Of a DNA stretch of 64,000 nucleotides, positions 41,021-54,200 are shown piece by piece; within the stretch, counting starts at the first letter, position 1; the number at the start of each line of letters is the position of its first letter. The stretch spans positions 19,024,249-19,088,248 of the forward strand of contig CM031864.1 in NCBI GenBank assembly GCA_018697195.1, written 5' to 3'. The DNA is from Certhia americana (Eukaryota > Chordata > Aves > Passeriformes > Certhiidae). The notes under the pieces are model-generated. The model saw only the letters and a program-made list of their open reading frames with translations, made no database searches and was not told the origin of the DNA. Both the position numbers and the translations under genes were made by a program.

Positions 41021-43015
41021 CTTAAAAGCAGCTGAAATGGTATGCTCAAAATAAGCACTTTATGCACTCAAGTCTTAGTTTCTTTTCACTTTCACAACAT
41101 CCAAAACAAATTACTTGCATTTTTCCTTTTTATTTGATTGCTCCTCTAACAGCAGTTTCACCCAAAATACAGCATGAAACTGAGGTGTTTTGCTCACCCC
41201 CAAAGTAAATGACTCTTCTCTCATGATCAGCTCACTGCATGACTGTTCCCCTCCCATTTTATGTTCCTATTTAAAAACCTCTCAACAATTAATTTAGACT
41301 GTGAATGTGCCCTAGGAAATACAAGACTGGCACAGTACTATGGCTAAGGAGCACAGTTAAGTTCAATCTTTTAATTGATGTAATTTTCAACGTGGGAGAA
41401 AACAGAATCACTCCTGTATCATGGGGTCTATGAATCACAACAAAATACATTGATTGCATAGGTTAATATTGATTTACCACATGGGATTCTAAAAAACCTT
41501 CAAAAAAACCTAAACACAGGGTTTAAAAAACGACACAAACAAAATTTGCCAAAATTCTCAGTTGATCAACACCATCATCAGAGCAGTTAATGAATCCGTC
41601 ATCTTAAATCTTCTTGCTTCCTGGAGGTTAGACTGAGCCCTGAAATATGACCCACGCAAATGACAGTCTTTCCAAAGCAATACAATTCCAACAGGAACAG
41701 GAGTACTGAGCACTGCAAATAGATGGGTGCAGTCACTGTCTAGAAACAGCCTAGGATGCAAAAAACTACCCTAAAGCATTAGTAGCACACACAAGATAGG
41801 ATTGTTCCTGGTATTCACTTCACATGTTCCTCAAAATACCAGGCTGATCCTTTTTCTTACTTTAGGAGAGGAGATAGACTATTGTCATGATTGCAAGATG
41901 GTTTGCCATTCTGTACAACTGGATGTTGAGCAGGGAGTGACGAGTACATCATTCAGGTTTAGACCCTGCTTACATCACTTAGGATCTACCATTTTCCTTG
42001 ATTGTAAAACTTCACAAAAATACATTACTCTAAGAAATTTTGAATACCAAATTTTCTGATTTTGTGTAATCTGAGGCACTTGCCACGTCCTCTGTCAGAG
42101 CATTTATACCCAAAGGACCATGACAACATGTCGTGGGTTAATTGGCTGGCATGACCATGCCCTGGAGAGGCAGGCATGTTGTTCACAAAGGCTTTCAAAA
42201 CCTGCTAACCTAGATGACCTTCTCTAAGCTGAAGACCTTCTCATGTTATCAATGTCTTCTGCTGAGTCAGTGTTTTTAACTTCTGAGGCACATTCGATGT
42301 ATGTGCCTGAACTCCTGAAGTCTAACCTAATGTCAGAGGAGAACAGCCTAAATGCTGCCCAGTTCCCATGTTCTTAACTGTATTCATGTTTTTTCTGCTA
42401 AATGCAGACAATTCATCCAATCTCTGAAATGCCATCAATGTGCCAGTTTGCCTCTTTAATACAAAATTAAGTAATTGCTGATTTTTAAGACTAAACCTTG
42501 TAAAGTGCAACTAAGAAATACTGTGTAAGAGAGAAGTCACAGTTTTCTTGTATATGCACAAGGAATCAGTAATACCCAGACCAGCTGAACCAGAATAATG
42601 AATGTTCCAATGCCTGTTTAATTTGCTACGTTAAAAAAAAAAAGATATTTCAGAGATCAAATCAGTTCAGCTTAAAGATGTAATATAATGAGTTTCTCTA
42701 GAGTTAATTAATGAGACCAGAAGAAATTCCCAAGAGCTTCTTTGAGATCCCACTTGCACTGAGAAGAAAAATATATGCTGAGGAACTGTACTTGTATGCT
42801 GAGTGCCAGCTCTATACAGCAATATGCGGAGAACTGCCTAGTTACCAGACCCCCAAGTCTTTTTCTAAAAGGCGTACCTGAAGGACAAACTTCTGTAAGA
42901 GGACCAGCAGTCAGAAGCTGAGTAGCCTCCAGAAGACCCATTTCACAGAAGTATTAAAGGACAGGACATGGTTGCATCTAAAAGAATGACCTGTATTTAT
43001 ATTAGCCAGGGTTAC

Positions 43016-43226
43016 CTTTACTGTCACTTAAAACGGAGCCAAAGGCACTGATCACCACATCAGCTTTCAGACGGACAACCTGATCCTCATCTTCTCTCCA
43101 GTTTCCATCACTGTCTTGTTCAGTTCGAACAAATTCCATAGCAACAATTCGTCCACCTTTAAGAACGACTTTCCGAGGAGAGAGGAAAGGCAGAAATTCA
43201 CACTTCTCTTCTTTTGCAAGTTCCAT
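43016..43226 (-). CDS. DPYD: Dihydropyrimidine dehydrogenase, exon 11 (end of NADPH domain, return to FAD domain)
   Basis: This 211-bp exon encodes residues equivalent to 377-446 plus the first base of codon 447. It reads [20 protein letters not shown], then [15 protein letters not shown], then [20 protein letters not shown]. It completes the NADPH domain and crosses back into the FAD domain, where the ISAFGS stretch lies. The linker [10 protein letters not shown] differs from human ETGKWNEDED, as expected for a surface loop. The acceptor AG is at 43228-43227, right before the ATG of Met377, and the donor GT is at 43015-43014. The preceding intron is phase 0 and the following one phase 1. No insertion or deletion against human is seen. 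The in-frame ATG at the exon start is an internal methionine, not a translation start. Confidence 0.97.
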
Positions 43227-44831
43227 CTGTACAGTAGAAGCAATAAAATATATAAATTTAAAATGCTGCATTTTCATGGAAAAATCCCCAAACAAATCAA
43301 CCAGAAAACATTTTTTTACTCAAGATGTTACCATGGATTCTTCTATAGTAGAAATCAGCTGTGTCCAGTATGCAGACAGTCATCTTACTGTCAGCTTCAG
43401 AGTCTCTCATGCTATCAAATCAAGCAGTGGTAGTAGGTAAATTTTCAAGGCAAATATTCCTCCAACGTATTTTCTTATTTTTCCATTACTTTGAATATGT
43501 TTAACTTCTTTGAAGGTAGAAGATTTCTCTTATATAAATATCTGTGTCTTTTAAGAAGTGGCCTAGTATTAACTTGCCCTGATTTGTGTTTACTGTGAGT
43601 TTATTAAATTCTGACTACCATATACAAGCAACAGTTTTCTGAGTGACAGTCCAGACTTAAGATCTTCTGAACCTCTGCCATGGTCAAACCGCTTAAGTCA
43701 ATCATCTTCAGAATTCTACTGTCTCTATTTACACAACTTTTTTGAATATGTAATATCCCACATGACATGATTTTATCATGGCCATTACTAAATGAAGCTA
43801 CTTTTATTTTACTGTTTTCAAGGCCCACTGCATGATTGGACAAGTACAAACATTGACAACTTTTAGAGATTTACCCAGGCTTCTATGGAAGACTTTATAG
43901 TATGAATCTGAACAGCACATGAGTTTGTGCAATGGCTTCAGTAATCTCATTGTGTCTAGAACTCTTGACTGAAGTGCAACGGAAGTAAATCATGCACCAA
44001 GAAATCCTCTATTACTTTCTTTGCAGCTCCATTCCCCTTCTGGAAGATCTAAGGTGCCCACCTTCTTGAAACAGATAACCAAACTACCATAAATCTCATG
44101 AAAAAGATGCATTAGATGGTATGCTATTCTTGAGTATTCAAAAGTGTAATATACCAAATAAATGAAAACAGAAAAAGACCACCAAAATAACAAAAATAAT
44201 CTGAAAAAAACTATCCTGTAGTACATATAAATTGAGGAAGCAGAGTAATTTCAAAATGTGCAGATGACGTGATAAATGCCAAAGTGCAAAGCCAAACTAA
44301 AAACCAAATTGAATGCTGAAATACGTGATGAATAACGTTGCTTCATTGTCATTGGCACTGATTCAAAGCTAAAATCACTGTAGGTAATTTTCTTACAAGA
44401 AAGAAAGGAAAAGAAAGAAAGAAACTCTTTTATAGGCTCATAAGGCAATGTCAGAATAACTGATATTCCTTAAACAACAGCCAGAAGATATCATTCTAGG
44501 ATCTAACCATGATCTGAAGAGCCACCTACAATACCCTAATGGCTGTTTGATTCCAAGATTGAAAATTTTAGCTCAGTTCCTAACTTATAAGAAATTCTAT
44601 CCCCTGCTTGCAAATACATCTCTCTGACTTGTCAGAAAACAGATACAACAATGAAAAATTATTTAAATACTGAGTATACAAAGTGAGCCTCAGATCTTCA
44701 ATAAACATTCATACATTTTGAGAGCATTTTTATAAACAAAACCTTTAGCAGATGTCTACCATCTAGCAGACTTTCAGGCCACATAGAGATAACTAAGATG
44801 CCTTCTGAGAAATGCTGCTATTCAATTTTAC
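43227..44831 (-). other. DPYD: DPYD intron 10
   Basis: A phase 0 intron of only 1605 bp between exons 10 and 11, with GT at 44831-44830 and AG at 43228-43227. It holds an AAAG-type simple repeat at about 44397-44425 and no recognisable mobile element. It is far shorter than the human intron, which must exceed 5.9 kb. Confidence 0.95.
44397..44425 (+). repeat. AAAG-type simple repeat in intron 10
   Basis: Imperfect AAGAAAGG and AAAGAAAG units over about 29 bases. On the coding strand this is a CTTT-rich tract about 400 bases into intron 10. Confidence 0.75.
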
Positions 44832-45001
44832 CTCTTCTGGGACAGCCCTGATATGGGTGAATCCTTTCCTGAAGACCACAAACACGCGACGAGCTCCGCA
44901 GCGCAGAGCAGATGTTGCACAGTCAAAAGCAGTGTCTCCTGCCCCCAGGACAATCACAGTCCCATGTATTGATGGCAACGGAGAGTGACAGGCACACATC
45001 C
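44832..45001 (-). CDS. DPYD: Dihydropyrimidine dehydrogenase, exon 10 (NADPH-binding Rossmann core)
   Basis: This 170-bp exon encodes residues equivalent to 320-376. It starts [12 protein letters not shown], then carries the dinucleotide-binding glycine motif [12 protein letters not shown], then [14 protein letters not shown] and ends IRAVPEE. The glycine-rich loop binds NADPH, and the two arginines matching human Arg364 and Arg371, known to contact the NADPH 2'-phosphate, are both kept. Differences from human are conservative (R332 to H, V334 to T, I361 to V, VN368-369 to TH). The acceptor AG is at 45003-45002 and the donor GT at 44831-44830. The incoming intron is phase 1 and the outgoing one phase 0. 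It is visibly richer in G+C and CpG than the flanking introns. Confidence 0.97.
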
Positions 45002-48000
45002 CTGGAAGATAAAAGGAAAACCCCATTTTCAAGTAGAGAAACCATTTCTGCATGACAGCTCAAAAGGTACTTGTACTCAAAGCAGTGTAAAATTGCATCT
45101 TACAGTTTCCAAGCATGGAGTGTCACTATCAAATTATTCTGCTCCGCTGAAAGAGAGTTTTATTCCTCCTTTTAAGATCTGCTCATATACATAATTTCAT
45201 AGTCAGTACTCTAAGTAGCTGCATCTTTCTATTGACAAAGAATTCAAATGACAACATGTTTGTAGGATTGCGAGTCCTGTCAGGTTGAAATTAGAATAGT
45301 GAGATCTTTCAATGCAAAAAGCAAGTTTCTCTCTCATCGGATTCATTAGCCTCCCAGCTAAATAATAAAACCAAGCTGAATCAAATCAAACAAAAAAAAC
45401 CCCCAAAACCACCAAAAAACAAACCAGATCAAAACAACAAGGAAAAAGATGACCAGTTGTTGACAGTTATAGTTTTGTGTAATAGTATACCAACATCAGT
45501 CCCCACAGATTTCTATAAAGCATTGACAGTTCTGCCTGTGACATGATTCTCTGAGGCTATTCATCAGCTGAACATGAAGAAAAAGAATATTGTTCCACTG
45601 GTAAAAAATGTTTAATTTACAGTAGTTTTCTACAAATCATTTGTAAAATGTTACATGGAAAAAATGACAACAGTCTGTGTTTATCATCTACAGCTTGTAT
45701 TTGATGATTCAATTAAACAAGAAATAGTTAAGTAAAACTGAACTGTGTCTGTTCCCTGGATGAGATTGCACTTCATCACATGCTTAAGTACAACTAACTG
45801 TTGATTAGGCAAATAGTTGTAAATTGAAAAATAATGCCATAAATAATACAGAGCTATATTCTCACCAAGTCCAGGACAGTTCCAGTTAGGAGGCACTAAG
45901 CTGGCCATTTACCTATTGTACTTTAACTCAAGTATCCTATCATAGCAGATTTTCACACGTAATTGTGGAACACAAGTATTATTGAAGTAAACAATCCTTT
46001 TCATTTAGACATATAAGCAGACTGAGAAACAACATCCTAATACACCTATTCTCTCTCCATTTGAAAAAATGCTTAATGTATGACAAATGCTATAATTTCT
46101 CCCCCATGTATGTGGTGTCACGTTTACTGTTTATTTAATAGGACTCTTAGTCTAAAATTCTCTCTAAACTTTTCTCATTTATTTTTAGTGAACTTAATGC
46201 TTCATACAAATTGAGCAGTGGAAAAAGCACAAGTGAAGCAGGGGGCTGGCAGCTCAGAGTGCCATTAGAGTATGAGTGTAGAAGGGATCAGTCAGAGCAG
46301 CCTGCTGTGCTCTTGGGAACACACTCCTAAAGGTAAATTCACAGCCATGTATTTGTGAGGGGAAACCCTTGTGGAGGAAAGTTTATTAACAAGTGGCATT
46401 CAGAATTAATAAGCAGGCAGAATATGTGTTTTACCATGAGTAAGGCTATTATGTCTATTATTTAGATAACTGTCACAGTGAAAAAAGGAGAATAGAGTAG
46501 GATGTAGTACGTGTATATTTCATTTTAAAATTCCATGCCTTAGAGAGCAAAGGTGATTATAGCTAGAGACAGACACTAGGAAAATTAAGTAAAAGAGACA
46601 ATGTTAATTAACAGACAACACCAAAGAGCTATCTATTACTGTCAATCAGAAAAGGTTAGTTCTTCCAAGTTCATCCTTTCTCCCATTGTAGACTTAGTAT
46701 TAAAAAAACCCCAACATTTTATCACATATGCTCGCAAATCAAGAGGGCTACTTTGAAATATGTGGATCACAGTATATAGATCCTCATGCAGGCAGGTGAC
46801 TTACAGTACACAACTGCTAACTATCTTCTCAGAATTCTACAGAGTATTTTTAGTCAAATTGTTTCAAGAGAAGATTGTTTTGCAGAATTTACTTTTCCTC
46901 TGTTAATCTACGAATGTGTTGCACTGCATATTCTCAATCTGTTTTATTTTTAAACATCTCTGTCTTCAAAGAGAAAACCCTTTTCTCCCAAATCATTTAA
47001 GATTACTTTGAGCTTAGGGAAACAGACCAAAAGAAGCATTTGATGAAAACAGCAAAGAGATGGGACAGATGGGATGCAGAATTTCACTTCTGAAATATTT
47101 TGCTTCGAATGGGGTAATAAACTTTACTTTTATAAGCGGAATAATCTGCCACAGAATATATATTCCTCAAAAGTGTTTAAGAAAAGTCTACTAAATAAGC
47201 AGGCAATCCTATATGATGCTAAAAGAAATTACTGAATGCTGAAATGAAAATCAGTTTGTAGATAAAGGAAGTTATATTAAATCTTACGTAAAATATCACA
47301 TTCTGTCCTAAGTAAAAAGAAAATGTACTTTAATTTCATTTTTGTCTGGGAAATCTAGACCATGAAGAAATGTGGCATAGAAATCATGTATTTGGGGCTT
47401 ATGAGTTCATATTCAGGGACACTGAAAGCATCTGTATTCCTTAGGGAGCAAATGCAGCTATCTCTGTGCTCAAAGAAAGATGTGAAACCATAAAATAGGA
47501 CAGCATTTGGTGCCTATGAAGTGAGCACTTTCTTATTAACTCCTGTCATATTCCTGTTGTCCTGAGTCTTAGACTAAGGTCATTGTGTAAGGAACTAGTG
47601 CTGACTTAAATGTGTCTGTAAAACCTGCAGCACATGACCTGAGATCAAGTAAAAGAATCTGTCAACAATCTACAAACCAGCTGCTTATTGAAGTCAGAAA
47701 CACCTTTTTTAACATCAGGTTTTTTCACACCATCTTATATATACTATTTTTATCAGGATACTTTATTCAAAGGAGAAGCTTATGTCATCTTTTGACAATA
47801 ATTCAAAATAGCAAATATAACTTACTAGGGGAAATTATTTGCTGTAAGTTTAGATTTGTGTATATGATTATTCAGTTTATAATTTCTGGGACTAACTTTC
47901 CTGACCACACTCCTGAGGTTGTCACTCAGCAAGAGAAAACCCCGTCCCAGACATTTTCAGTGGAAGGTACTTTGTAGCAGGATGTACTGCTTTGTAGCCA

Positions 48001-48072
48001 GACAGTTCAATATAATAATAACTGCTAATGACTTTTTGAATGTCATTGCAACAAGAACATAGCACCACACAC
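45002..48072 (-). other. DPYD: DPYD intron 9
   Basis: A phase 1 intron of 3071 bp between exons 9 and 10, with GT at 48072-48071 and AG at 45003-45002. It is AT-rich with a short A/C-rich patch near 45385-45426. The 121-codon open frame at 47612-47977 on the plus strand has no recognisable similarity and is probably chance. Confidence 0.94.
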
Positions 48073-48180
48073 CTGGTTTACTTGCCATTGCTACCAAAGG
48101 TAAGAAGTCCTTAGATGTGTAGAATCCTTGGTTCATTCTCAGTCCTTGGAATATACTGTCTCTGTTTGGTTCTGGCAAAC
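48073..48180 (-). CDS. DPYD: Dihydropyrimidine dehydrogenase, exon 9 (start of NADPH domain)
   Basis: This 108-bp exon encodes residues equivalent to human 284-320, reading [13 protein letters not shown], then a variable MNQ, then [13 protein letters not shown]. The human counterpart differs at only a few positions (for example NKD to NRD and KGSKAG to MASKPG). The acceptor AG is at 48182-48181 and the donor GT at 48072-48071. Both flanking introns are phase 1: the glycine codon at each end is split after its first base. The segment links the first half of the FAD domain to the NADPH-binding domain. The acceptor region upstream (48181-48226) is an imperfect tandem repeat rather than a plain pyrimidine tract, which is unusual. 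The length equals human exon 9 (c.851-958). The call is secure. Confidence 0.96.
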
Positions 48181-48226
48181 CTGAAATAGAAATGAAATAG
48201 ATATGAATAGATATGAAATAGATATT
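48181..48226 (+). repeat. Imperfect tandem GAAATAGATAT repeat at exon 9 acceptor
   Basis: On the plus strand a 9-11-bp unit of the form GAAATAGATAT or GAATAGATAT recurs about four times directly against exon 9. On the coding strand it forms the last 46 bases of intron 8 (TCTATTTCAT-like units), so it serves as the polypyrimidine and branch-point region. Confidence 0.8.
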
Positions 48227-51200
48227 TTATGGCATATCAGATTTGCACATGAAATTTTAGTGACTAACACGTATTTTGAATTACACACATATTCTCAAAA
48301 ACATTGTCAATACAAGCACTTTTACAAACCCTTAGACAGTTCCAAAAGTATATTGCAAATGATCACATTTGTAGTCTGCAGCTTACGTAACTGGTGATTC
48401 TTTAATAGTACAGACACTTAAAAATCATGTTCCTCAATAATGTGTGTACTCGTATAACTCCTAACAAAACAAATGCAGGGGAAGGGATGAGAGAGAACAG
48501 GGTGCAAAAGCAGGTAATACAAATGAGGCAGTAACAATCAGCTTAACTGATGAGGGGAGGAGAACAAATGGCAGTGCTATAGGTCTGATCTGTCAGCATT
48601 TGTATGCCATCATTTTCTGCCATTCTTGATTATTTTCTCAAACCCTTGAAGTCCTGATTGGCTGACATTTATTTCTAGTTATTAAAAGCACACATTTAGA
48701 CATAATCTATAGGATACAGACAAGGATTTACTTCACAACTATTAACAGCAACAAATACCTTTCAGTTAAAAGAAAGCAGCAAAAAGCATCTTCCAATTAC
48801 CAAAGAACATCATCCCATTTTGGTGTGAATGGTTGGACAGCCCAGCTGACACACCAGTTAAGCCATTTTATTCATGCAAATGCAATCAAGTTATTTTCAA
48901 CAGTCTCAACTTCCATATTTACATCTAAAACACCATAATATTATCAAAAGTATGTTAATTAATAATTACATACTGAAATGGAGTAAATGTCAACAATTTT
49001 TCTAAGAAAACATACTAGCACTGAGGAATCCTCAGAGCAAGCAGGAGGAACTAGAGCATACAAAGCAATCTGTGTTCCCTCCATTCTCAGGCATGGGTGG
49101 CAGCAGAGTCATATTACTCCTCTTAGACACATACTGGTCTGGAAATCCCTAATAACACAATTTCAGCATCTATAGTAATGCAAAATTGCATGCTGAGGAG
49201 CACTTTTCCAAAGGAAAAGGTTTAGGAAGGTTTGAGTGTCTTTTTATATTAATGAAGCAACAAAAATCTGTCTCATCACAGCATACAACCAGAACTACAT
49301 AATGAGAAAACTTAGTACTTTTTCACGAGTTACTTATATGAAGTTTTTCGAACCTCTAGAACTCTGAATGAATTTACTATAATACTAGAAAAAAAAAAAC
49401 ATTTTTAGATTTATTAGTTTCAGTGAAGCAAAACAAAATATACTTTCACTTAATTCAAAATGCTTACAAGCCAAAAAGCAAACAAAAAAATCCTGAAATT
49501 TGATCTCGATTTATAAAGAAAAATCATGACTCAGTTGCTGAACACCCAACTTTGAAACCAACACTGATCTATAGTTGGATATTGAGAAAAATGAGGTTAA
49601 AAAATACTAGCACGTCCTGAACTTCAAGACCTTTGAATGCTGTACTTTCTGGGTAGACTGGAATTTCAGCTAATGAATAATGAATAATGGATATCTTAAG
49701 AGGCTGCCAGAAATATTTAGTACTATTGAAAGTACAATATGTAAAATGCATTAAAGAAACTATTTTTAAAAGGGCATAGATTTTCCTCTATGTATATATT
49801 GCAAAATCATCTATGGCAAGAAGAGTACCTCAGAAAAAGCTTTCAGTGACTGCCTGCAGGCAGAGAATAGAGTAATGCAACCACTTCTGTTGAGATATCC
49901 ATAAACCAACTCAGAAGCCTCCATTTACTCTTGGGAGAAACTCTTGTCATTAGTGGGATATGCAGCCTGCATTAAAGATAATTTTCTTTCCACCTAATAT
50001 GTATCTCCATTCAAGCCCAAAGAGAAACCCTCAAAATATTTTTTCCACTTATTTTTTGCTGCTTTTATCATCTCCTAATGAAAACTATTTGGTCTCTAAC
50101 AGCGTAGTACTTTAGCTCCCACAGGCTGAATAAAGCGTACAATAAAGGAAGTGTTGCAATGCTCTTTGTCTAGGTTCATCACTAGTTTGGCATCACTGAA
50201 ATCAAAGGAATTGGATTAAGATGCATTCAGTTCAATAATGTTTAGCCTGGTTGGTGTGACCAAACAACGGCCAAAGAGGTAGTCAATATATGTGGCATTA
50301 TCTGCTATTTATTTCGCTATTTTCATTTTGTTGAAAACTCCCTGAAAAACAGTTTTGTGATATTTACATTTGATGGAAATGCAGAGGATTTCTTCTTTTA
50401 TACTTACAAACACTTAGCACAGATTGAAGCTCTTTGCTAAGCACCTGCTGGAAGTTGTATTGTACTGGATTCTGATGCATCTCCTTTTGCTGTTCAGTAT
50501 TTGCTATTGTAATGACTGCATTTACTTTTGTTAAAATAGAGAGATTTAGTACTTCTTCAAGCCACTAGGCAATCTAAGAAAGGGGCAGACTGAGGCAGAC
50601 AGAGAAAGAGATCAAGAACAGATAAGATTCACTTTATAGACACCATTTCATAATAAACATCCACCCCACAGAAGTATGCTTTACAGAAAGATCAAATATT
50701 GATAAATAGCCAACAGCCTCTTGGGAGAGAGAATATTTAACAAAAAAATAACTGAAGAGGAAAAATGCAGTTTTGAGCAAATGTTTTAGAGAAGAAATAA
50801 AATTTTAATAAACCCAGTCACCTATGAAAGACACAATTTAGGTCAAAATAATGAACCAAGAGAAATACTCTTTGAAGATAAATCAGAGAGATTCTTCAGA
50901 AAAAGGGAATTCACACACAAGTACAAAATAGCCAAGAGCCACCCAAGAAAAAATGCTTAGAAAAACAGAAGGTCTTTTCCCTAGCTCTTAGGCTGAAGCC
51001 AAGTAAGTCAGTTCTCCTCCAAATCCACTTGCAAGCCATCTAAAAATATTTTTTATTTATTATTTGGTATTTCATGTTCAGAAACAATCCATCAGTATCC
51101 TACATCTCCTGTAAATAATCTCTTAAATAATCTGTATCAAAATCTAGTGATAACAATTATTTCCTTCTCCTGCACTGAAGAGCAAGTCTTTTGAAGGGCA

Positions 51201-54200
51201 AGCAAGAGGAGACAGCTTAGAAAGGCAGCTCCCTGGTGGTGTTTGGATGGCCTCTGCACACCCTTACAGAAGCAGAGGGCTATGCCGAGCCCCTCATCTT
51301 CTGTAGCCACAGCCCTGGGCTTCCTGAAGCCTCAGTTCCTTTGCTTGCTGATGCCAGGGAACAAGCTTCTGAAGCAACTGATATCCAAACCACGCAATGA
51401 AGCCGCATGGGCTGTGGAAAACTGCATTTACTAAGAATAGAGGAAGTAGAAACATTGTGAAAATAACAGCTTGCATGACAGATCTAGTTCAGCTTTGCAA
51501 AATCTAACCTAGACAGTCCCAATCTGGGTCAGGTGCAGCACAGAAAGCAATTCATCTTGATTCTTGACCCTCTAGTTTGTTGTGTTCTGCCTTCCATCTC
51601 CAGATGCTCCAGCTCTCTCTCAGTAGGCATCACTACTCTCTTTGCTTCTTTCCATCATTTGAACCTCACAACTCCTTTTCCAGTGTACAATATTTCAGCA
51701 CCGAAGTCTCTCCTATGAATGACACACCATATATTTTCCAAAGTCCTTAACCACTATAATAGTGACTTTGGGAAACACAGGCTTTAACTTCCCATTTTTA
51801 TATCCTTTTTATATATATGTAAATATGTACATGCACATATGTATTAGCAAAAATCCTATTAAGATCTTGTACTCTCTGTTCTCACAATACTGACGAATAT
51901 CAATTTTCTTTATGCACAGTCTCAAGTCCATTGTTTCCTTTTAAAGAAAATTTAGATACAATTCCCTAGTCCAGTTGAGATATGAATTGCTAAATCATTA
52001 GAGTAAATTTGTCAGATGTACAAGGCAATGTACCAGAGTGATGCACAGACAATGTAAGAGATTGGCCTGCAGAGCAGTGCACCCAGTCCACTTGGCTGCT
52101 GCACCAAATAAATCCAGGCATGTCAATACATCAATCAGCCAAGTCTGCTACTACTGTAACTATGAGCCTGATCTGGAAAGGGAAACTAAAGCAAGTACAA
52201 GCACTGCATATCTGTCTCCTGTTTTGATCAAATCCCCTCTCCCCGGCAACAGCTATGGTTCTGAGTCTAAACTTGCTGTTTGGATTACTTAAATCTGACA
52301 TGGTTGGGCAAATTTTCAGTTTCAAATGAACTTCTCAACCTATCTTAAAAACTGACACACAAAATAAGCTCCCATCCTTGATAAGGGTCAAATGTAGTTT
52401 TCACTGGCAGCTGACTGAAAACACATACCCAAACAAAAAAAATAAAATGGAGCTGAAGGTGAAAGGTAAATATATGGGAACCTACAGGACAAAACCAGCT
52501 AGAGTGTTAGTTTTTTTCTCATTTTCCTCATTTTACATCAAACACTGAAAAGGTTTGTTGCCTTCATTTTTAATTGTGATAATACTTAATTTTCCTGGTG
52601 AATGCAATCTGAAAATACCAAGAGCTACTTTTCAAAAGTGAATACTTCATACATTTTTTATATTGAATCTTTCAAACTTGTTTTGAAATGACATTGCATT
52701 CATAAATTTACCCAAATTCAATCAAAAAGAAATAAAACGTGATTGACTGGCTATGCACATTCCTTTTTTCTAACGTTTAAAACAAGGAAGCCAAACATCA
52801 AACCCCATTCACCCATTTATGGATTAATTTTTTACTGTTCTCTTGCCTTACACATCTGGAGCTACAAATTTAGAGGGCAAGGACATCTTTCTACCTTTTT
52901 ACCATCTCCATTCTTCTGTTTCAGAGTTAAACCAGATTTTTTTAAATCACATTTACAAGGAAAACTCTTCTCTCCTTTACAGTCTCCATTACAGAAAATC
53001 CTAGGATTGGGTGGGAAGCCTTTATATTACTGAGAATGAGGAGAAGAATCCATGAATCCCATAGAAAACTGGAGAGAAGAAACACGGGATTGATTTTCTG
53101 CATATCTGCTCTGGTGGCAATGCAAATCTTCTGAAATAATATCCAAGAGGCCGAGCCCAGATAAGCTGAGTCCCAGGCTGCTACTCAGCATAAGAAACTT
53201 GAGCACAGTCTGGTAAGGAGGCAGCACAGATTCTGCAGCAGCAGTTCTGCACCTCTGGCCAGGAAAAAGCTGTGTCCCTTCATGTGTCCTGGGGAAAGGA
53301 ACCATGGAAGGCTGATGGCCAGAGGCCAGATGAGAATTTTACAGAGGAAGTGACATTTTCTGATAAATTATTTTTGTTAACAGTTTGTTTATATTCTTTG
53401 TTCTAATTTTCTTAAAAGGATAAGCTAAAGTAGACATAGCTATTTACCTTCAAAGGTAAATTCTAAATCCACCATTTGCCTTCTGAAGTGGTCCTTTTGA
53501 ATTAACAGAAAAGCACCATTTTGTCCCATGTCCCTGCCTTTTTACACACTGAGCATTCCCAATTGCTCCTTGTGTGCCCATACAAAAATATTTCAGATGC
53601 AGCACATCTGATGACATTTCACATTTGCACAGAGACTTGCAACTACAGGTACCATATGGTTAGGCTGTGACTACAAAGGTACATGGCACACTGTAAAATC
53701 CAAGCACATAACCACTACTTTAATATTTCTGAATGCTCTGATCTTCTTGAACTTCCCCTCTTTTGTGGCCTGGGGAACTGGAGATCAAAATCTATATATT
53801 TAAAGCAGTTTTAGTTAATGTCACACAATCCATGATATGTATAAATTGGACCATGAATTTTATATATATTATTTCCTTGAAGGATAACACTGAAACTCTA
53901 AACTTCCATAACTGTCAAATTCAGTTTTACCTAGACATGATAGAAATTGTATGCAGTAGGATATGCTCTACCTATTTGTTTCTAAGAAGCCACATTCACT
54001 CATATCCACACTGCTAACATTGCTGTCCATGGGTCAATACTGCACAATGCAGAAATGAGCTATATTGAAATGCATAACCCAAATACAGTGCTTAAGCTGT
54101 GCCCCAGAGCTGATAATACTAAACACACCATTAAAACACATGCACAATACATGGAACAGACAACCACTGGTATCTAGAGAGTAACTTTCTCTACATTTTT

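Larger units (their letters stand above)
34966..43015 (-). other. DPYD: DPYD intron 11
   Basis: A phase 1 intron of 8050 bp between exons 11 and 12. It contains a CR1 relic at about 40606-40750, an A29 run followed by a short GA repeat at 40984-41020, a 12-bp tandem duplication near 35876-35900, and a possible LTR-end remnant near 42129. No further gene is seen. Confidence 0.93.

Noticed and set aside
47612..47977. 121-codon plus-strand open frame in intron 9
   Set aside because: No recognisable family, AT-rich composition and no splice or promoter support; consistent with chance.
53027..53305. 92-codon minus-strand open frame in intron 8
   Set aside because: No recognisable domain, and in this orientation it would be part of the DPYD intron without fitting splice sites.
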